The position numbers were made by a program, and so were the translations under genes. From Phascolomyces articulosus (lineage: Eukaryota; Mucoromycota; Mucoromycetes; Mucorales; Lichtheimiaceae), in NCBI GenBank assembly GCA_025677815.1, contig JAIXMP010000032.1:310001-374000 (forward strand): a stretch of 64,000 nucleotides of DNA, read 5' to 3'. Position 1 is the first letter of the stretch. Each line of letters starts with the position of its first letter. Shown here in pieces: positions 10,768 through 20,846 of the stretch. The notes below the pieces were generated by a model, which saw nothing but the letters and a program-made list of their open reading frames with translations, searched no databases and was not told the origin of the DNA.

Positions 10768-13529
10768 TTATTGTTCTTTAGTAGAAATTACAGTGGGAGT
10801 GGTATTAGTCTGACGATTTGGAGGCTGTGGAGAAACACGTGGCGGCAACGATGGGGGTGCTTTTCGTGGAGGTGGTGTTGGAGGAATTTTTGTGATGGAT
10901 GAAGTTTCAAGAGATGTAAGAGATAATAATGCTTGATCTCTATTATTATTATTGTTATTATTATGACTATCATTCTCATCTATAGGTGAACGAGGTGGAA
11001 GTGGTGGTCTGTCCTCTTCCTTTGTGGATGATGGTCGTCGACAAGCAGGTCGTGGGGGGCTGGTGGCTTTTTACTAATTCGAGATTTTTCTTCTATTATA
11101 GCTGGTGGTGATTGTTCTTGGTGTTGTTGCTGAGCGATAGAGAACGTATCATTTATACTCATACTATCCACTTCCTTCTTGGTCGATTGACTTTTCTGAT
11201 CTTGATCTTGTTCATCTGCTACTGCTGATATTATTGATTCCTTATCATTTTCTGTTTGTCCCTTTTCCGCTTGCTCTCGTTCCATTTGCTCCCTTTCAAC
11301 TTGTTCACGTTCCATCTGCTCTCGTTCCATTTGTTCTCGCTCATGTTGCTGTTGTTCACGATATTCACGAGTCACTTCCTTACTCCTTTGCCAAATATTC
11401 TCTGCCTTTTGATAAAGAGGTTTGCGTTCACCCGAACGCATCTCTTCACTAATTTCCGATTTTAACTTAGATAAGAAACTACGTCTGGCACCCATGGAAC
11501 GAACGGAAGGTGTTGTGGATGATGAATTATGATCTTCATCATGATGGATACTGCTACTATCATCCTCTTGTTTTTCTGTCGATATAATGGATGCACTATC
11601 GGATCTTTTTTTCTTTCGTCGTAGATTCATAGAACTTGGCCATCGAATGGATGATGAATTCGAGTCACTTGAGTCTTGTGATACAAGGGATGCCGTTTCT
11701 CCTCCTCTTTCTGTGGACTGTTTGTTGATTGGATCAGACTGGCTACCAGAAAGTAAATCAGGAGATGATTTGGATATTTCATTGTTTGGTTGAACGAAAA
11801 GATGTTCTGGTGATTTTTCAGAATCGGCACGACGAACAGGAGGCGGCATGGATTCTGATGTACGAGGTGCCGGGGGTGAAGATGCAGAGGATGGGCGACG
11901 TGATGATACAGAAATGGAGGATGATTTGGTGCTTTCATGATGGTGGTGATGATGAGGATGCTGTTGTTGTTGAGATATAGATCCAGGTTCACTTTTGATA
12001 CTTCCTGCTGCTGATACTTGTTGTTTCTCGGGTGTTTGCGGCGATATAGGAGAAGGAGGTACTTCATCGTCAAAAATACCACCTTTTCCATCCGAATCAC
12101 AAAAGATAAAATCATCCATATTCGGTAATACCATTGTATCAGCAATCACTTCACGAATCTTGGATTCAATGGCATTGGTGACAACATTTAATTTAATTTG
12201 TTTATCCGACACAATGGGCTTGATCACCAAATCCATCACAGGTGGTTCATAAAACCCAACCCAATAGCGATTTGTAGGTGGCGCCTTGATCTTGAACATG
12301 AAACGACCTGACAATTTTTTCAATGTGACGGACAGAATTAAATTGACACGGATAGGCTTCATTCGGGAAGAGTATGTCCATAAAAACCCCGTCTCAATTT
12401 CCACGCACAGACCACCTTCGTATTCTACTTGTGCTTCCGCCGTTAAACTGCCATCCATGGAAAGGGATAACAGTTTAGGATTATTGATATACGGAATAGC
12501 ATGACCCACTTGGACACGATGCACAGCAATGGCATCAATAAACACTGGGCGTTTCATCTTGCTGACTTTTTTTGTAATTTTTTGTTCAAAAAATCGATGG
12601 ACTTTATCCGTCTTGTACATGCCCAAGAAAATTCTTCCTAAAATGGCATTCAGCCATTGCATTTGACGAGTGGATGGGTCATGGTGAATATTCTTGATTA
12701 ATTCATGCATGGCTTCTGGGTCAAATTGTTTCGAATTCATGGTAGGAGAATCAGCCATAAAATTGGATCCACTAATCAACGCAAAATACCAATCTTCCTT
12801 GTCAATGGCTTGACCACAATACAAATAAAAATCTTGGTCCAATGCCCAACTATCACCCTCGTCTTCGTGTTCTTTGTTTTCCAAAAGATCTGTATCTGTC
12901 TTAGCCTTGGTGACATTGTTGTTTTTCTTGGCTTTTTTCTTGCGGAGATGCTTGGGACGGAGCCGAATAGCCGTTGACTTGTTGAATAATTCATGGTCGC
13001 GTCGGCCATCGGGATATATTGACACTGTAAAGTCATGGACAGGAATTATCATTTTACACTCGAACATCTTGTCGGACTCGTAGATAAATAATGTACCGTG
13101 TTTGAGAACACCGTAATACAAGTCTTTATATTTTTTAGAGTTGCTGTTATTGTTGCTACTGCTACTACTATTCGTTGTCATGCTGCTTATGCTACTACTG
13201 CTACTATGGATACTGTTGTTACTGTTGCCATTGCTATTATTACTATTGTTGTTAGTGTTATTGCCATTGGTTGGCGTCATAAATCTACCAGAATTGACTG
13301 CTGTATCGTGTTTCTTTGTAAGACGAATCCAACCACTTTTGCCTTGATCAGGATCGCAATCTTTATATTCTTCTTTTGGGTAAATTCGTTTGCTATTGTT
13401 GTCCTTACTCAGTTGTAGTTCTGATTGGGGATCAACGCCATATAGGTAAAATACGACCAATAGTAATACTGGTATAAATGTCACACCACCTAATAGGTAG
13501 ATTGTCAAAAAAGTGGTCAGAGATATCAT
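10768..13529 (-). CDS. NVJ2: Nvj2-like ER contact-site protein (TM-PH-SMP) with frameshifted proline-rich tail
   Basis: I chose the ATG at 13529 because it opens directly into an N-terminal membrane helix (FLTIYLLGGVTFIPVLLLVVFY); a longer in-frame start at 13796 adds only low-complexity sequence. Next come an Asn/Ser-rich linker interrupting a PH-type domain (KDLYYGVLKHGTLFIYES through FALISG), then an SMP/TULIP lipid-transfer domain (QWLNAILGRIF to MVLPNMDDF, about residues 310-510). A long disordered region carries His and Ser runs and five near-repeats of ER-EQ-M (11272-11346). Yeast Nvj2 has the same TM-PH-SMP order and moves lipids at ER-vacuole and ER-Golgi contacts. The open frame ends at 10980, but the natural proline-rich tail (PPLPPRSPIDEN, TPPPRKAPP) continues in the next frame to TAA 10768; the switch maps to a six-G run at 11054-11059. 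With one extra base the protein would be about 920 residues. Confidence 0.88.
11272..11346 (-). repeat. 15-bp coding tandem repeat (EREQM units)
   Basis: Five imperfect 15-base units lie in a row within the Nvj2-like gene, each encoding a variant of E-R-E-Q-M/V/A. They form a short highly charged coiled-coil or single-helix stretch. The unit length is a multiple of three, so copy-number change would not break the frame. Confidence 0.75.
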
Positions 13530-13966
13530 TGGGAGCAATGAAGAATTGATTAAAGAAAAAAAAAGTAAAAGAAAAGTAAGGGGGTTGAGTTGTCTTTGTG
13601 GGCTATTTGTTGTTATTGGCGTGTGTGAGAGTCTATATGAAAGTGTGTGTGAATATGTATAATAGCAATATCTTTTACTTCTATGCACACATATGAGCAC
13701 ACATATATATACACGCGACAAAAGAAAAAAAGGGGAGAAAGAAGGAAGAATAATAGTAAGAAACCCTTTGCTCTTTTTTTTTGGGGGGGGAGGCATTCAA
13801 GTTGAACTGGGGGCTAATCACTGATAATTATACAATTAGGGATTATTTATGCTGAATGTATAAAGTAATAAAGAAATATTTCATGTTAAATTTCATAGTA
13901 ATAATCAATAATAATAATAAATTTACAACGGATTTTCTCTTTTATAAAACTAAAATAATTATTATT
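13530..13966. other. Intergenic region upstream of the Nvj2-like gene
   Basis: This holds the presumed promoter and 5' leader of the minus-strand Nvj2-like gene and the 3' end of the adjacent oxidoreductase. A homopolymer T8G8 junction lies near 13774-13789 and a TG/TATA-rich stretch near 13620-13720. No gene is visible apart from an N-terminal extension frame that I reject. Confidence 0.4.
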
Positions 13967-15680
13967 TTAAAGCTTTTGACGAAGGTTTTCATTGATTTCA
14001 AGGACTACTTTGCCAGTTTGTTGACCAGCACTAATTACCAAAAAAAATAAAATAAAAATAAAATCAATCATCAGCAATCAGCATATTATTATCTACAAAA
14101 ATAGATCACATGTAAAAAGAAAATTCCCGCATACATAATGCGGGTAATTTTGTATATAAAAATAAACATAAACAACTTACTCAATAACAGCAATAGCCTT
14201 ATCCATGTTTTCTTGAGTTAAACCATTGAAAACATGAGAAACAATAGGTCTAATCTTATGCTTCTCAACAAATTCCAACATTTGTTTAAATTCGGCACGG
14301 GAACCCATTGTTGAACCTCGGATATCCACATTCTTCAAGACAGCCGTCATGTTAAAGTTAACACCCTTTGGACTGGCAGTTTGACCATATTGTGTAATAA
14401 TACCACCAGTCTTCATGACACGAACATACTGATCAAACAAAGCACCTCCAGAACCATCCACAACGGCTGATAGCAAGTTACCATTCAATAATTTCTTGAG
14501 TTCCTTACCAGCATTGGCTGTAATAATATGTCATTATTTAAGAATTGCTTAGCCTACGTCATTTCTTTATAATTTACCCTTCCCTTTCTTTGTGAAACAA
14601 AAGGATGTAAAAAAAGAAAATTTTAACTTACGATCTTTATAATTGACACCTCCCTTTGCACCCAAAGATATAGCATGCTTAATCTTTTCTTCGCTAGATG
14701 AAGTAACATAAACATGAGCACCTGCTGCTACTGCAAATTGAAGTGCAAACAGAGCAACACCTCCTCCAATACCAGGCACCAAAACTACGATGATGATAGT
14801 TTTTTATTAGAATATGTTTGTTGGATATATGTCATGAATGAAAAAATATATTTATTGTTGTGATTACTTACCATGGTCACCACTTCGGACCTCAGACTTA
14901 GTAAACAGCGCTCTAAAACGGTGGGAAATTTAATATATCTACTCATCATCGAAACAAGGGAATCCATATTCATTTTATCGCATTTTACCTGAAAGCAGTA
15001 AGACCTGCAAGAGGTAATGCAGCAGCTTCAGCAGTGGAAAGATGAGAAGGACAAGGGAAGACCTCCTTACCATCAATATTAATAGTATCTGTCAATGTAC
15101 CTGAATTTATTTTTATAAAAATAAATTAATTTCAATTTTGTAAATCTTTCCATTTTCTCCTTCTTTCTCTCTCCCATCATCTCCTCCCCCAAAAACGGCA
15201 TTTGCATAAAATTTTTACCTGGGAAAGGCAAGAGACCCAGGATACCAAAAGTGCCTTCAGGACCGCGTGGATCAGAATCCCAGTTGACAGAAGGTGAAAT
15301 CAATACACGTTGACCAGCTTGGACAGAAGATGATCCAGGTTGTGCAAGAACACCAACACAATCAGCACCAAGAACTGAACCTTCAACAATACCGGGATAC
15401 AGTCCCTTCAAAATCCATACATCTCTATATAAATATAATAATCCAGTCAATTTAATTATATATATATATTCCACTGACCGTTACTTCCCTCTCCTGCATG
15501 ATTCATCTTAAAATGACAATGACTTCCATTCTGAGAAACTTACCGATGATTAAGGGCAGCAGCTTGAATCTTGACAACTGCTTCTCCAGTTTGTGGTGCA
15601 GGTGTAGTGTGCTCTTTTACTTGTAAACTAAACTTGTACTTGGAATCGGCAGTAGGTTTTGAGAGAATGGCAGCGACCAT
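13967..15680 (-). CDS. MDR-superfamily zinc-independent oxidoreductase (quinone oxidoreductase-like), copy 1
   Basis: Seven exons close in phase: 15544-15680, 15219-15424, 14989-15100, 14872-14912, 14632-14784, 14181-14517, 13967-14030, giving 349 residues, the usual MDR length. Motifs are the N-terminal substrate domain (AAALNHRDVWILKGLYPG, GADCVGVL), the TAEAAALPLAGLTAF element, and the Rossmann fold with a glycine-rich loop (GIGGGVALFALQFAVAAGA) followed by GAKGGVNYKDR. The Cys/His ligands of catalytic zinc in classical alcohol dehydrogenases are not in the expected places, so an NAD(P)H-dependent quinone or enal reductase of the YogA/Yim1 type is likely. The substrate is unknown. A tandem paralogue follows at 16230-17668 on the same strand. 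Confidence 0.92.
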
Positions 15681-16229
15681 GATTGAATGTTATTTTTTTA
15701 ATAAATTAAGGGGAAAAGAAAAAGAAGAAAAGTGTGGAGAAAGACTTAGTCAGCACGAAAAGTCCATTCGAGTTTTTTTTAGTGTATGAGTTTTATGCAC
15801 AAACACTCCGAACATTGGAGCTGAAGCGTGGAAACGATTGTACATAATCAACGATGACCAAATCTCACGATTGTATTAATAATCCATCATTGTATAATAG
15901 AATATGTGATATATAGCAAGACATTATTGTAATATTTATTGTTATCAAGGTAGATGATGGATAAGGGTATATATCTTCTATGAACTAATATATCATAAAG
16001 ATGTTATCATTTCAATGCCATTCTACTTTTTTCAAATGTATTTACAGTGTATACTCTCATTCATATACCATATGAAATGGTATTTTTTGATAAAATAAAT
16101 AATATGATATAAACATTTATTATACAGTTATGGGGATTTGATATATTAAACAGTAAATAACATGTGGCATTACATAAAAATATATTAACCAAAATCGTAA
16201 ATAGCGGATTTAATATATATGTAGTTCCT
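15681..16229. other. Spacer between the two MDR genes
   Basis: This AT-rich spacer contains the presumed promoter of the first MDR gene (next to 15681) and the 3' flank of the second. No additional gene is visible; a frame at 16061-16306 on the minus strand is only an overlap with the last exon and AT-rich sequence. Confidence 0.5.
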
Positions 16230-17668
16230 TTAGTTTTGATGGTCGATTTCAATAACAACCTTTCCCAATTGTTGACCCCCACTATAGAATTAAAATAAAA
16301 TAACAACGGTGGTTATTATATATCCGCCAAAACAAAGCGGTAGCTCTTTTGTATAGTAAAATAAATTGGTGAATTAAGTCTGGACATTTGTATACCTTAA
16401 ATAAGTGATTGCATCATCCACATTTTCTTGAGTTAAACCTTTAAACACCTTGGATACAATGGGTTTAATTTTATGCTTATCCACAAAGTCTACCATTTCT
16501 TTAAACTCGGCACGTGAACCCATTGTCGAACCACGTAATTCCACATTATTGAACCATAAGTCCATTGTGTAGCGAACACCAGGGCCAGCAGTTTGTCCAT
16601 ATTGTGAAATGATACCACCAGGCATCATCAAATCTGCAAACTGATCAAACATATCACCACCAGCACCATCGACAATGGCTGATAAATAATTGCCTTCACC
16701 CAATAATTCTTTTAATTTTTTACCAGCGTTGGCTATTATATAAAAAAAAAATGATGAGCAAACAAAGAACTTAGCATCAAGAATGAATGATAGTAATAGA
16801 AATTACGTGCACACTACTACTTACGATCTTTGTAATTTACACCTCCTTTAGCACCCCATTCAACGGCGGAAGCAATCTTTTCTTCACTGGAAGAAGTGAC
16901 ATAGACATGAATACCACGAACAACGGCAAATTGGAGAGCAAATAAAGCGACTCCTCCTCCGATGCCTGTAATAAGAATATAATCGCCTGCTTTTGCTTCA
17001 GCTTTGGTAAACAAGGCTCTGTATAATATATAATAGGTCAATAAAGAAAGTTGATTTCACAATATATGAAGTAGTAGTTAAAAAAGAATAGATTATATTA
17101 CCTGTACGCAGTAAGACCAGCAAGCGGTAAAGCAGCTGCTTCAGCAGTCGACAAATGTTCAGGGCAAGGCACAACCTCATTACCATCAATGGTCATCTTA
17201 TCTGTAATTGTACCAGGAGAGGGTAATAGACCAAGAATTCGGAATGATTTTGGTTTAGGGCCGCGACGATCTGAGTCCCAGTTGACGGAAGGACATATTA
17301 ACACTCGCTGTCCAGGTTCTAAGGTTGAACATCCAGGTCTTTCAAGAATACCAACTGCATCGGCACCAATTGCACCACCATGAACAATTTCGGGATAAAG
17401 ACCTTTCAGAATCCACAGCTCACTATAGAAGAATTAAAAAAAATCAATTTAGTGTTATGGCATTTTATATTTTTCTTTCTTATTCAGTATTATATTCTAC
17501 ATAGCATATTCTGACATACCGATGATTTAAAGCAGCAGCTTGGATCTTGACTACGGCATCTGTATTCTGTGGTTCTGGTGATTCTAATTCCTTTACTTCC
17601 AATCCATTCTTGAAGGGCCATTCAGGAGACGTTGGTTTGCTTGTAAGAATAGCAGCTCTTGCAACCAT
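16230..17668 (-). CDS. MDR-superfamily zinc-independent oxidoreductase, copy 2
   Basis: Five exons close in phase: 17520-17668, 17102-17422, 16825-17018, 16396-16732, 16230-16281, giving 350 residues. The protein matches copy 1 along its length: AAALNHR at the first exon end, CPSVNWDSDRRGP, TAEAAALPLAGLTAYR, GIGGGVALFALQFAV, SSSEEKI, GAKGGVNYKDR, GSTMGSRAEFKEMVDFV and a KVVIEID C-terminus. Copy 1 has introns in two places where this copy reads straight through (after PFPG/PSPG, and in GDH/GDY before the glycine loop). Four introns are at the same positions and phases. The head-to-tail duplication is therefore old enough for intron differences and amino-acid divergence, including AVAAGA versus AVVRGI after the loop. 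It probably shares the NAD(P)H-dependent reductase chemistry; the substrate is unknown. Confidence 0.92.
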
Positions 17669-18867
17669 TTTGCTTGTGTAATAATTGTCAAAGAAAATGA
17701 ATAGAGGTAATTAGGTGAAAGTTGGATTATACAGAAAAAGAAGAAAAAACTCGAGGAAATAACAACTTTTCTCTTATTTATATAATGAGTTCACGTTCTA
17801 GGTTTCATATTCCTTCCATTGTATTCCGTGTTTCCTTGTCGCGCTCAATGAATATATATATAATAACACTAATAACTTATTACTATATGATGGATTTAAG
17901 AATATGAAGTGGAGATTCATTCCATTTATTTATATAGTGTAACAAATATAAAATAGTAGTGGTGGAATAATAAGCCTATGGAAACACAGATCAGTTGATT
18001 TAAGTAGATGTATAATTAAAGATCCTTTTTATGATTTATTCACTTATATCGTCAACATGATTGTCAAGTGAGCGATCATCATGCATTTATACTTAATATA
18101 ATACTTGTTTTTATTATGCAAAATGTTATAAGGAAAGGAGGAATTATAACTATGCATTAGAATATGTTGTGCCACGGTAGTATTTTGGATTTTTCTACTA
18201 CTGCTACAACATTATATTTTGATCATTCGAACAAACTCTAAAATTGTACTCTATGGCTTAAATAGAAAGGGTAGAGCCAAAAACACTTAATAAGCTATAT
18301 CATATTATATGATAAAATAAAATGTGACACACATATCATATGGTACAAAGGCATAATATGCACTTCAAAAAAAAAAAAAAACTTTTTTTGGCGGAATAGC
18401 GGAAGTTCTGTTAAAATTGTATTACAACAACATTAACTTGAACCCCATAAAATTTGTTTGCTAATAAATGTTAATTACATTAAAAAAACTACGAAATAAT
18501 AATAAGTACCTAAGATTTGAAATATGATAGATATACTCTTACAAGATTTGATTTTTGGATTAGCTCTAGTAATAAGAACCAACATGTTCATCATTTTTTT
18601 ATGAGTTTAACCGATAAAATACAATAAATCTTTAAAGGAAAAAGAAGAATATACGGTACGACAGTAAAAGTACTGGGGTCCTTCGAATTACACGTATAAA
18701 TCATGGTTCTAACTTTTTTGTCATACGCGAAAAAAAAAAGACACACAATCATCTTCTTTAGATCTACCGCCTTTTCTAATACCCGCAACAAAACAACTCA
18801 GAATAATTTGATTACTTATCATCCCTAATAAAAATATGATTTGGAAACTAAAAACAGAAGGTTAGAT

Positions 18868-18904
<37 letters not shown>
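18868..18904. repeat. Microsatellite (CT)n(AT)n
   Basis: A pure CT dinucleotide run of about 11 units changes directly into an AT run of about 7 units. It lies in intergenic sequence. Confidence 0.95.
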
Positions 18905-18905
<1 letters not shown>

Positions 18906-19071
18906 ATAATAATAATTTGTAGTAGAGTGGATCGTTCTTTTTAAATGAGGTATAATAAAAGTTAATTAGAATTTTATAATAGGAAAACAAGAGGTCTTAT
19001 TTAGTGACAAAGAAGACAGGGAAAAAAAAGATATCTACTAATATGCCAAACAAGAAAGATCAATTCTATGA

Positions 19072-19690
19072 TCATCGAAGAATAAACTTTATAAATAAAA
19101 AAGAAGTTGTCAATGTTGTTGTTGTTGTGTACATCAAATATTGCTTTTGCATTGTTTCATGGTAAAACATACTGTTATTGTTAAAAACCGGTTTTTTTTT
19201 GACAAACTTTAATAAATTATATACATTTTCTTCGGATTGTCTGAATCCAACAACTGATGAATGTGTTACACATACCAGAACGCTGTGTTTTATTCTTGTC
19301 TTCCATTTTATGGTGACACGTTCAAGTAATTTTACTTTGGTTTGCAAATAATGTTGATTTTGAAAATGTATAAGTTGATAAAAGTTCCTAAAGTATAATC
19401 TCATCTTTATTTATATCATTATATTTCCACATAGTCTTGAACCCTTCGTCATCCTCTATTCTAGTACCATGTACTATTACAACTTCCATCGTATCCAGGT
19501 CAATGACAAAAGAGCGAATCTTCTTGAAGGGGTGGGCCTTTATATGAAATGACTTCTTTATCCGACAACAAGGAGCGAAATCTTTCCGAACGACTGGATA
19601 CACTTTGAAACGACTTTATGTGGTTTGCAGAAAAGCACAATCGCCTTTGATAATTGGTTTTACTTTAAAACAATTATTTTAACTGATAAC
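19072..19690 (-). pseudogene. Broken coding relic, possibly a mobile-element protein
   Basis: Protein-like sequence continues across two frames. One frame runs from about 19690 to TAG at 19388 and includes RKDFAPCCRIKKSF and RSFVIDLDTMEVVIVHGTR; it has an in-frame TAA upstream of VYPVVRKD. The other frame takes over at about 19404 with LYFRNFYQLIHF, VTIKWKTRIKHS and FRQSEENVYNLLKFV. The register of the text suggests one ancestral protein with a frameshift near 19395 and an upstream nonsense codon. I do not recognise the family; the setting in a repeat-rich gap makes a dead transposase plausible, but a degraded host gene is equally possible. Confidence 0.5.
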
Positions 19691-20846
19691 ATGAGAGTTA
19701 TATTTTCTTGGAGACTTGACTTTAGTAAAAAAAAAAAATGCCATTGGGATTATTACCAATAGAGGATTATTTTTAAATTCACACAGCTTGCACACATTCC
19801 ACAATTATTTTGCTTGCGTTTTCTTATGGGGGAAAAGTTGTACCACTGATGATGACTTTTTTTTTCTTGTAAACTATGCATATCAAGAAAATGATAATAA
19901 AGAATCATATTACTTATTAAACCTGTTATTTTTCTTTAGTTATTGGCATGATAACTTCTATGTTATATGGTATATAACATTACCTGTTTTTATTATTACT
20001 ACTATTATTTTCCTTTGAAATAGTTCGATAAAAAAAAGTATCGACTTCATGTATATATTGAAATATACCCTATATTAATCAGTCCATCATTAAAAAGTGA
20101 CGCTATCCATATTCATTTTTTTCTCTTTGATACCCTCCTTACAAAGGAACTTAGGACACAATCAATATAGGGCTTAGTGCTAATTTCCGTACCGTGAGAG
20201 TCCCTCGCCTTAGTGGCATATCCATATGGACTTAACGTACCCGCCTCAGTAGCCAACCCATTTAATGAATGCTCTGATTGACATATCCTTTTATTCACAA
20301 CTTTGCTCCTTGGCAGTGGGTTTACGTCCCAACAATTTAAACTAGGAGAATAGTTATAAAAAAAAGAATTAGGTATGATGTTATACTGTAGTCATTCTTT
20401 AAGTTTAATATAGTGAGCCCATCAAGATTTTTTTTTGAAAGGGTCCCACTATTTTTAGAAGTCTACGTTCAACAGAACTTATTTCTGTCAATTTACGCAA
20501 ATTTATGCATGAATCTTCTCTCTCTCACTACGTATCTCAAAAAAAAAAGAGTCCCTTACACAATTTAATATATCATCAAGTCCTTTAGTTAAAGAATTCA
20601 AATACATTGCGTCATCAAAATGAAATAAACATTGTTTTTATCAAATAGAGTAAGAAAAAAAATATATAATATAAAGGATACAGATATAGGAAAAAAAACA
20701 AAACACAAAGGTAATGGGGAAGGGGAATGATATGTAAAAAAAAAATTGGATTGTCAGTAGTTATATATGTAAAACAGATAAAAAAGAAAAGAAAATGTAT
20801 GGATAAAGAGATATATTAAAAAAAGTATTAAAGTAGTTAAAGCAAA

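Larger units (their letters stand above)
17669..20846. other. Gene-poor region with decayed coding remnants
   Basis: No intact gene is visible across about 3.2 kb. It contains a CT/AT microsatellite (18868-18904), a frameshifted coding relic on the minus strand (19072-19690), and a coding-like but stop-interrupted patch at 20113-20330. The rest is AT-rich with homopolymer runs. Confidence 0.5.

Noticed and set aside
13098..13418. Plus-strand hydrophobic leucine/valine-rich frames
   Set aside because: They are shadows of the Asn/Ser-rich linker of the Nvj2-like gene on the minus strand.
13530..13796. Longer N-terminus of the Nvj2-like protein starting at 13796
   Set aside because: The extra 89 residues are low-complexity and the family normally begins with the membrane helix that follows the ATG at 13529.
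20113..20330. Minus-strand coding-like patch (NGLATEAGTLSPYGYATK)
   Set aside because: It is short, reading continues in different frames with several stops, and I cannot connect it to any family; possible relic only.
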